A stretch of 13,870 nt of DNA from Bacteroidales bacterium (GTDB lineage: Bacteria > Bacteroidota > Bacteroidia > Bacteroidales > UBA3663), in assembly GCA_017632695.1 (NCBI GenBank), contig JAGBQS010000124.1:1-13870 (forward strand), given 5' to 3'. A program made the position numbers and the translations under genes. Below, piece after piece: positions 1 to 6,009 of the stretch; positions within the stretch are counted from its first letter, which is position 1, and each line of letters opens with the position of its first letter. The notes below the pieces were generated by a model that saw nothing but the letters and a program-made list of their open reading frames with translations, was not told the origin of the DNA and ran no database searches.

Positions 1-3000
1 GATTCTCGCTTAAACTTCCGAAGCGAGGTCAAAGGCTGTATCGACCGGTTCGATATCAGCCGTCAGAAACAAATTGTTTTTTATATCGACGACCGCTTTC
101 CGGTTCTTTGGCAAAATGCCATCCGCTTGGGCATCGAAGACTGGAACCGCGCTTTTGCTACCATCGGACGTCCCAAACAGATCAAGGCCGTTCCGTTCAG
201 TCAGGCAGGCAGGAAGTTCGATCCTTTCCGTTTCGGAACCAATGTGTTTTTCTGCGTGGACAGTGAATTCGCCAACGCAGAAGGCAAACATTATTGCGAC
301 CCTCGCAGCGGAGAAATACTGCAGGCAAACGTACTTTTTTATTCGCAGGTCATCAGCCGTCTGAAGATGTGGTATTTCCTGCAGACCGCTGCTTACAACG
401 GGGACGCCCGCCACGAACTCTCGGACAGTATCCTGCAGCGCATTATCCGCTATGCTGCGGCACATGAAATCGGACACTGTCTGGGTCTCGACCACAACTT
501 CCATGCTTCGTTTGCCTACGATACGGATTCGTTGCGCAGTCCCGGCTTCTGTGAACGCTACGGAACGACTCCGAGCATTATGGACTATGCCCGTTTCAAT
601 TATGTAGCACAGCCTGGCGATGGAGTTACGCAGGTTTGTCCGCCGTTGTTGGGCGAATACGACATTTATTCCATTCAGGCTGGATACAAGCCGTTTGCCG
701 GCGAAGCTGATTATAAGGCTTTTGTTGACCAACATCAGCAGGAGCAGATCTATCGGTACAAGAAACAGACCAAGGGAGCTGATTACGATGCTGTTCCCAT
801 CGATGTCCAGCATTCTGATTTAGGCAACGATATGGTATCGTCCACCCGATACGGCATCAGCAACCTTCGTTATATCATGAACCATATCGCAGATTGGAAT
901 CCCGGTCATACGGATTCATTTGAAGGTATGCCGGCTTCGTTTTCCGATTTGCAGAAGTACTATTTTGAACAACTGTCGCACCTGCTGCCCGGTAAGAACC
1001 GGCCGGCACACCGTGCGATGCTTTTTCGGGAGCTGAACGAGGGTTACCGGTTCCTGATTCAACCCGAAAATACCCCAGATACAACCTTGAACAGAACCAA
1101 CCGTCAGGCAAACCATAAACTGGAATCCGAGCGTCAGCGTATGCTCCGGCTTCTGGAAGACAACCCCATGCCGACTGCCGGTTTGTGGCTACCGGATCAG
1201 ATCAGCTCCGGCGAGGTGTTCCGTAAGTTATGCGACGATGGTTTGCAACTCAGTGCCGCCGACATCAACAGCATCAATCAGGCTTGTCTGAATAATGCCA
1301 TCCTTTCCATCAGTCAGGACGGAGGTACGTTCTCTCCTACCGCAACAGCATCGTTTGTTTCGGCCGACGGACTCGTACTGACTAACTTCCATCCCATCAG
1401 AAGATATCTCGAGCGCCTCTCTTCGGCAGAACACGATTACCTCCGGTATGGCTGTTATGCTTCCGCTCAGGAGCAGGAAGCTCCGTTGTTCGGTTTGCAG
1501 CTCAATCAGCTGCTTTGGTGTATGGATGTGACCGATACGCTCAAAATCGGGTTAAGCGACACGCTAAGTATTTCCGACCGGATGGCTGAGTTGAGCCGTA
1601 GAGCCGAAGAATGGATGAAACAGCAGCCGAAGACGGCCAAAGAATCTTTCAGAGCCTATTCGATGATGGGCGGCACTCAGTTTATTGTTGCCAAATACCG
1701 GATTTTCAACGATGTCCGTATTGTGGCTGCCCCACCTGTATCGGTAGCGATGGAAGGCGGAGACGAAGTCAACTGGCGATGGCCGCGTGTTTCGTGCGAT
1801 TACGCCTTCCTGCGTGTTTACAGTAACCCGAACAACAAACCTGCCAACTATCGTAAAACGAATGTTCCCTACCATCCGGAACGCTATCTGACAATTGCCG
1901 GAGAGGAAGTGAAAAAGGGCGATCCGGTTCTTGTGGCAGGATTCCCTTCGCAAACACGCAAGAACATTCCCTGGTTTGCCCTCGAGAATATCGTCAACAA
2001 CGATACTCGGGTGCGTGCAGAAATCACAAAGGCCAAAATCGATTATCTGACGGCTTTGAAAGCAAAGGCTCCTGCGGAACAGCAAGCCGGCTATGCTTCG
2101 CGTATCAGCAGTATAAATAATACCTATCTGCGATCCTTGGGCGAAATAGAAGGCACCCGTCGCGATCATATTATAGAACTCCGTAAAGAAAAGGATCAGG
2201 CCCTGCAACGCTGGATTGAGGCTTCGCCCGACCGTATGCAGAAATACGGCAAGTCCCTGCTGTCCGATATGGAAGAGAACTATCGGATCCTCACCCACTT
2301 CAACCACATGGAAGAAGTGTTCGGCCAATGTGTACTGAGCGGTCCGAATGTGTTCGCCTTTGCCGGAAAGTTCGAGAAACTGATCAACATCGATAAGGCC
2401 AACAGAAAGAATCGGGTTCGCGATATGCAGAATGAACTCAAAGACCTGCGCCGGAACATCGGCGAGTTCTTTGAGGCTTTCAATTACGAGGAGGATTTAG
2501 GACTGATGAAGCTTCTGCTGCCGTATTATCTGCGCGAGATGAACGAAAGCTACATCGAAGAAAGCATCCGTCGCACCAACAACCTCGACAGCCTTTATGC
2601 CTGTTCGCTGCTGACCGACAGCACGCGTCTGGAACAGTTTATTGCCAACGTTACCGAAACCGGCACAAAGGCTTTGCAGGAGGACGGACTTTACCGGTTC
2701 TGTCTTACCTTTTATATAAACCGGGTTTCACGCATTAACCGCGATGCGATACCTTTCCGTCGTCGGAACGGTGATCTTTTCAATATCTACATGCATGCCT
2801 GGCAGGAGTTCTGTCAGGGGCAGCAGCAAGAGGCCGATGCCAACAAGACATTGCGCTATTCTCCGGGGCGGGTAACGGATTTCAGTCATAAGAACGGAGT
2901 CCCGATGTTCTGTTGCTTTACATCGAACGCCGAAACGGCATCCGGAAACTCCGGCAGTCCGGTACTGAATGCTAAAGGCGAATTGGTCGGCGTTAACTTC

Positions 3001-3147
3001 GACCGTGAAATGTCCGGTCTGTCGTCAGTCTATCTGAGTAATCCGGACACCAACTGCAATATCATGGTCAATATCCATTATATCTTGTATCTGGTCAAAA
3101 AAACTCCCTCAAGATATATCCTGAAGGAGCTGAACTATAGTTTATAA
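1..3147 (+). CDS. Zincin metalloprotease (DUF4953-type) fused to S46 dipeptidyl-peptidase, 5' partial
   Basis: The frame is open from the first base, so the true start and any signal peptide lie upstream; the TTG at 127 is internal to a conserved segment. The first ~390 visible residues resemble the DUF5117/DUF4953 zinc metalloproteases of Bacteroidota. They hold the zinc motif HEIGHCLGLDH (463-495) and a Met-turn SIMDY (Met at 580). From about 1180 (GLWLPDQ) an apparently complete S46 domain begins in the same frame. Its likely catalytic residues are His 1390-1392 (in TNFHP), Asp 1798-1800 (CDYAFLRVY) and Ser 2950-2952 (GNSGSPV), with a long helical insert between Asp and Ser. S46 enzymes (DPP7, DPP11) release dipeptides from N-termini in the periplasm. 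Arg at 3004-3006, 18 residues after the Ser, matches the DPP11 residue that selects Asp/Glu. Inference: an exported bifunctional peptidase. I cannot see whether both halves are active. The family calls are firm; I recognise no gene name. Confidence 0.88.
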   Translation, partial: DSRLNFRSEVKGCIDRFDISRQKQIVFYIDDRFPVLWQNAIRLGIEDWNRAFATIGRPKQIKAVPFSQAGRKFDPFRFGTNVFFCVDSEFANAEGKHYCDPRSGEILQANVLFYSQVISRLKMWYFLQTAAYNGDARHELSDSILQRIIRYAAAHEIGHCLGLDHNFHASFAYDTDSLRSPGFCERYGTTPSIMDYARFNYVAQPGDGVTQVCPPLLGEYDIYSIQAGYKPFAGEADYKAFVDQHQQEQIYRYKKQTKGADYDAVPIDVQHSDLGNDMVSSTRYGISNLRYIMNHIADWNPGHTDSFEGMPASFSDLQKYYFEQLSHLLPGKNRPAHRAMLFRELNEGYRFLIQPENTPDTTLNRTNRQANHKLESERQRMLRLLEDNPMPTAGLWLPDQISSGEVFRKLCDDGLQLSAADINSINQACLNNAILSISQDGGTFSPTATASFVSADGLVLTNFHPIRRYLERLSSAEHDYLRYGCYASAQEQEAPLFGLQLNQLLWCMDVTDTLKIGLSDTLSISDRMAELSRRAEEWMKQQPKTAKESFRAYSMMGGTQFIVAKYRIFNDVRIVAAPPVSVAMEGGDEVNWRWPRVSCDYAFLRVYSNPNNKPANYRKTNVPYHPERYLTIAGEEVKKGDPVLVAGFPSQTRKNIPWFALENIVNNDTRVRAEITKAKIDYLTALKAKAPAEQQAGYASRISSINNTYLRSLGEIEGTRRDHIIELRKEKDQALQRWIEASPDRMQKYGKSLLSDMEENYRILTHFNHMEEVFGQCVLSGPNVFAFAGKFEKLINIDKANRKNRVRDMQNELKDLRRNIGEFFEAFNYEEDLGLMKLLLPYYLREMNESYIEESIRRTNNLDSLYACSLLTDSTRLEQFIANVTETGTKALQEDGLYRFCLTFYINRVSRINRDAIPFRRRNGDLFNIYMHAWQEFCQGQQQEADANKTLRYSPGRVTDFSHKNGVPMFCCFTSNAETASGNSGSPVLNAKGELVGVNFDREMSGLSSVYLSNPDTNCNIMVNIHYILYLVKKTPSRYILKELNYSL

Positions 3148-3202
3148 AAGGGTAAAGAGTAAAGGGTAAGGAGTAAAGAGTAAAGGGTAAAGGGTAAGGA
3201 GA
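3147..3202. repeat. 7-bp tandem repeat, 8 units, between convergent genes
   Basis: Eight consecutive heptamers run from the last base of the peptidase stop codon: AAAGGGT, AAAGAGT, AAAGGGT, AAGGAGT, AAAGAGT, AAAGGGT, AAAGGGT, AAGGAGA. The first seven share the pattern AARGRGT. The array fills most of the 67-bp gap before the end of queC. It has no dyad symmetry, so it is not a classic terminator. Short purine-rich repeats of this kind can vary in copy number by replication slippage. Its role, if any, is unknown. Confidence 0.9.
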
Positions 3203-3214
3203 TTACCACTTACC

Positions 3215-3973
3215 TTATAAAATCCCTTTTACGTACTTTACCGGGTCTTTCAGACCATTGGCGGCAAAGGCTTCCAGGCGTTCCCGGCAAGTGCCGCACA
3301 ATCCGCAACTCTCACCGGTCGGGGTCGGGTCGTAACAGGAATGCGTGTTCCGCAAGACGCGCAGCATTTCCTGTTTCCGGAATCCCATCTTCTGCATAGC
3401 TTCCAGTCCTGCTGCAAGAACAGCACCTTTATTAACGTTGACGAAGGGAGCCTCGTAATCCACCTTGTCCGAATTCCAGTCCGACAGTTCGTAAGCCTTT
3501 TTGCAGGCACGGTGAGATTCCGGCCGGCAATCGGGAGAAACTGCGTGGTCGCCGCTATGCAAACCCAAAGCAATTACTACGTTCGAGTCTGTCAGTACCG
3601 CCCAATTGATTGCCTTCGAGTAGATGATTGACGAAAAAATCACATTCCGTAACGGAACAACCGTCGAACGCATGATGTCCTCGTTATAGTTGCCGTGAGG
3701 TATGTCTAAGCCCGTACTTGCCACCAGCGAACTGGTATTTTCGGCAAATACATCCACCAGATTGATTTCCTGAAACGAAAGCGGAAAGCCCTTCTCCTGC
3801 AGGAAACGGACGTTTCGTCTGGCTTTCTTCAGTTCGATCTGATGTTTTTGTCCATAATTGAAGCCATAAGCCCTTACAGCCTTACCCTCGCTCAGCAGTT
3901 TCAGAAGCAGACAGGTTGAGTCCAAACCTCCACCCAAAGCTACAACAGCCTTATCCGATACAAATTTTTTCAT
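3215..3973 (-). CDS. queC: 7-cyano-7-deazaguanine synthase QueC
   Basis: This 252-aa protein belongs to the QueC family, which makes preQ0 from 7-carboxy-7-deazaguanine, ammonia and ATP in the cytoplasm. preQ0 is the precursor of queuosine in tRNA. The PP-loop for ATP is GGGLDS (residues 14-19), where most homologues read SGGxDS. The middle holds the family signatures GLHSGDHA and PDCRPE. The C-terminus carries the zinc cysteines C213, C223, C226 and C229 (CGLCGTC). I chose the ATG at 3973 (MKKFVSDK): a frame extension to 4042 would run through the likely promoter at 4008-4015 and adds a segment absent from the family. The gene stands alone here, with no queD, queE or queF beside it, and is divergent from the ATPase gene at 4114. 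No preQ1 riboswitch is evident. A QueC paralogue used elsewhere is possible but less likely. Confidence 0.9.
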   Translation of the reverse strand: MKKFVSDKAVVALGGGLDSTCLLLKLLSEGKAVRAYGFNYGQKHQIELKKARRNVRFLQEKGFPLSFQEINLVDVFAENTSSLVASTGLDIPHGNYNEDIMRSTVVPLRNVIFSSIIYSKAINWAVLTDSNVVIALGLHSGDHAVSPDCRPESHRACKKAYELSDWNSDKVDYEAPFVNVNKGAVLAAGLEAMQKMGFRKQEMLRVLRNTHSCYDPTPTGESCGLCGTCRERLEAFAANGLKDPVKYVKGIL

Positions 3974-4007
3974 AACAATATTGAGTATTTCTTTCCTTTC
4001 TGGGGTG

Positions 4008-4015
4008 CAAAGATA
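4008..4015 (-). promoter_or_regulatory. Probable queC promoter, -7 box
   Basis: The minus strand reads TATCTTTG here, a match to the Bacteroidota -7 consensus TAnnTTTG, 34 bases before the queC ATG. The -33 element is poor: the nearest TTG (4040-4042) is 24 bases away rather than about 20. Confidence 0.55.
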
Positions 4016-4055
4016 GCATAAAATCGGCAGATTTCCTAACAATCAGGGTTAAAAA

Positions 4056-4087
4056 TTTGGAAATCCGGGAAAAAGGGCCTATATTTG
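4056..4087 (+). promoter_or_regulatory. Promoter of the ATPase/DUF4435 unit
   Basis: TTTG at 4056-4059 and TATATTTG at 4080-4087 are separated by exactly 20 bases, matching the Bacteroidota -33/-7 promoter. Transcription should begin near 4094. This rules out the in-frame TTG at 4057 as a start and favours the ATG at 4114. The queC promoter lies back to back, so both units share this control region. Confidence 0.75.
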
Positions 4088-4113
4088 CAGCATCAATGTT
4101 AAACGAAAGACAC

Positions 4114-4953
4114 ATGGAAACCAACAATCGTGTTTATATAACCGATATCGAGATTCAGACGTTGTGGGGTGACACCTCCATCGAATGGCATAATCTCGAT
4201 CCCCGCATCAATATCATTGTCGGACAGAACGGCTTCGGCAAGACCACCATGCTCAACCTGATCAAGGCCGTACTGTCGAAGGACGATAAGTTCTGCCGGA
4301 TGCTCAAAGCCAAGGTAAAAGTCCGCACTACGGTTGGCGAAATGTACTTCGACGGCAAGCAGATGGTACACAAGCCGGCCTATGGCGGATTTGACGGTGC
4401 CCGATGCTTCCATTATGTTAACACCTTCGATGTTCCCGCATCGAAGAAATCTTCGCTTTCCCAACTCGGCATCTCGCTCGATTCTGTCCTCTATCAGCGC
4501 TCAGACAGCATCTACAGTTTTTCCGACTACCGGCTCAGTATGCTGAAGGATCTCTCAACGGCACAGTTCAAGCAGGAACGTATCAATAAGTTCTTCGACC
4601 TCATCGACATGCTGTTTGCTTCAACCGGCAAACGCATCGAAATCGACGATAAGAACCGGGTTGTGTTCAAGAAAGGCCGCACCACGATCCAGATGGATCA
4701 TCTGTCGGCAGGCGAGAAACAGATTCTCCTGTTGCTGTTCACACTTTTCCTGATGGAAGACAAGTCCAACGTCATTCTGCTCGACGAACCTGAAATATCG
4801 CTACACGTCGAATGGCAGGACCGGCTCATCAACCTCATGCTCGACATCAATCCGAACTGTCAGATCATCATGACCACCCACTCGCCCAGCATCTTTGCCG
4901 ACGGCTGGGAAGACAAGCTGGTATTCATCTCCGACCTGATTTCGAATCCGTAA
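4114..4953 (+). CDS. Small ABC-type AAA family ATPase, AriA-like partner of DUF4435
   Basis: This 279-aa ATPase is of the SMC/ABC-like AAA type. It has Walker A GQNGFGKTT (residues 37-45), signature LSAGEKQ (197-203), Walker B ILLDEPEIS (D224, E225) and an H-loop TTHSPS (His256), so all ATPase elements are intact. Only ~150 residues separate Walker A from the signature, so the long coiled coil of RecF/SMC proteins is absent. The ATG at 4114 is preferred over the ATG at 4096, which would be almost at the predicted transcription start. The DUF4435 gene begins 41 bases after its stop, so the two are very likely one transcript. ATPase plus DUF4435 is the layout of PARIS, where AriA (AAA_15) holds and releases the toxic nuclease AriB. 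Assigning that role here is inference; overlapping-lysogenization-defect (OLD)-like or other ATPase/TOPRIM pairs are alternatives. Confidence 0.85.
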   Translation: METNNRVYITDIEIQTLWGDTSIEWHNLDPRINIIVGQNGFGKTTMLNLIKAVLSKDDKFCRMLKAKVKVRTTVGEMYFDGKQMVHKPAYGGFDGARCFHYVNTFDVPASKKSSLSQLGISLDSVLYQRSDSIYSFSDYRLSMLKDLSTAQFKQERINKFFDLIDMLFASTGKRIEIDDKNRVVFKKGRTTIQMDHLSAGEKQILLLLFTLFLMEDKSNVILLDEPEISLHVEWQDRLINLMLDINPNCQIIMTTHSPSIFADGWEDKLVFISDLISNP

Positions 4954-4994
4954 TTCGAGTCTGCAGATTCATAACAACAATCAGCCTGTAATCC

Positions 4995-5939
4995 ATGAAC
5001 ATCGAACCACGCCCTCATTATACCGACCAGGAAAAATACAATTTCTATCGGCTGGCAGCCAAGCGCTTTAAGGCCGAACTGAAATTGTATGGTGCTACGG
5101 CGGCGGTTCATCTGGAGAACAGAAACGACGAAGTTTTTTGGAGTAAGGTGCTGCGCTATGCCTACCCCCAGGGCCGTTTCCGATTCATTACCGCATCACG
5201 CAGCATCAGCGGCAACAATACGTGTGGATGCACACAATGCCTGCAATACAAGGATTTTCTCGACGAACATTTCTGGATTGCCATCGATTCGGACTACCGC
5301 TACCTGAACCAGCAACCCGAAATTGATGCACATCACTACATCCTGCAGACTTACACCTATTCTTTCGAGAATCATTTCTGCTTCGGTGCCAACGTCAACC
5401 GTGCAGAGCTCGATGCCTGTGGCGGAAAACTCCGATTCGATTTTGTCAAGTTTTTGCGCGAATACAGCTATATTGTCTATCCCCTGCTTGTATGGCAACT
5501 TTATCTGCAAGGTGTTGCTCCTGAAGCATTTCCGCAGAAAGTCTTCCATCGCCTGCTGATTCTTCCCTGTGGAGCCAAAGCTACCGCCAACAACGGCGCA
5601 TCGGTCTTACAGTTGCTCAAGGAAAGAACGCAAAAAATGGTCCGGCACTTCCAGCGGCTTTATCCCGATGCCGATCCTACCTGGTACGAAGCCCGTTGCC
5701 ACACTTTGGGAGTGAGGCGCGACAACTGCTATCTTTTTGTACGGGGGCATCAGCTATACGATCTGATTATCGACTTGGGCAACCGGCTCCGGCAGGAAGC
5801 CAAGAACATTCCGGATCTCCCACAACCAGTAAGCGACCGCAGTTTCGAATATCATCTCGTCTCACAACTCTGCTTTGGCGAGTACGAGGAATTACGGAAG
5901 CTGGTCGATGATGTCCATCTTGCCCTGAATCTGAAATAA
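4995..5939 (+). CDS. DUF4435 (TOPRIM-like) protein, AriB-like
   Basis: This 314-aa protein resembles the DUF4435 family. It shows VHLENRNDEVFW (residues 38-49), with E41 in the place of the conserved TOPRIM glutamate. IDSDYRYL follows (97-104), giving the acidic pair D98/D100. YSFENHF comes next (E125, N126), as is usual in DUF4435. Between the first two motifs sits a cysteine cluster C77-x-C79-x2-C82 that could bind metal. The C-terminal half (about 150-314) is helix-rich and not recognised. The gene is the second of a two-gene unit behind the ATPase. In PARIS the DUF4435 partner AriB is a metal-dependent nuclease that cuts tRNA once phage triggers its release. The key acidic residues seen here are consistent with an active nuclease, but target and trigger cannot be read from sequence. 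Confidence 0.8.
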   Translation: MNIEPRPHYTDQEKYNFYRLAAKRFKAELKLYGATAAVHLENRNDEVFWSKVLRYAYPQGRFRFITASRSISGNNTCGCTQCLQYKDFLDEHFWIAIDSDYRYLNQQPEIDAHHYILQTYTYSFENHFCFGANVNRAELDACGGKLRFDFVKFLREYSYIVYPLLVWQLYLQGVAPEAFPQKVFHRLLILPCGAKATANNGASVLQLLKERTQKMVRHFQRLYPDADPTWYEARCHTLGVRRDNCYLFVRGHQLYDLIIDLGNRLRQEAKNIPDLPQPVSDRSFEYHLVSQLCFGEYEELRKLVDDVHLALNLK

Positions 5940-6009
5940 TCATTTGGCCTTAAATCTGAAATAAACCCTTCTTTCTTTCCGTTATTTATTCCGTTATTGG
6001 TTCCGATAT

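Noticed and set aside
127..129. TTG as start of the left-edge peptidase
   Set aside because: The frame is open to base 1 and the upstream residues (for example IVFYIDDRFP) match the conserved metalloprotease segment, so the gene is simply cut by the window edge.
1564..2328. 254-aa open frame on the minus strand
   Set aside because: It lies wholly inside the S46 domain coding region, has no recognisable domain or promoter, and looks like an antisense shadow.
3147..3202. CRISPR array or telomere-like sequence
   Set aside because: The units are 7 bp with no spacers, and the array is only 56 bp within a gene-dense chromosomal stretch.
3215..5939. CBASS-type locus (QueC-like enzyme beside an ATPase)
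   Set aside because: There is no CD-NTase, TGT or effector gene nearby, and queC has its own opposite orientation and normal family motifs.
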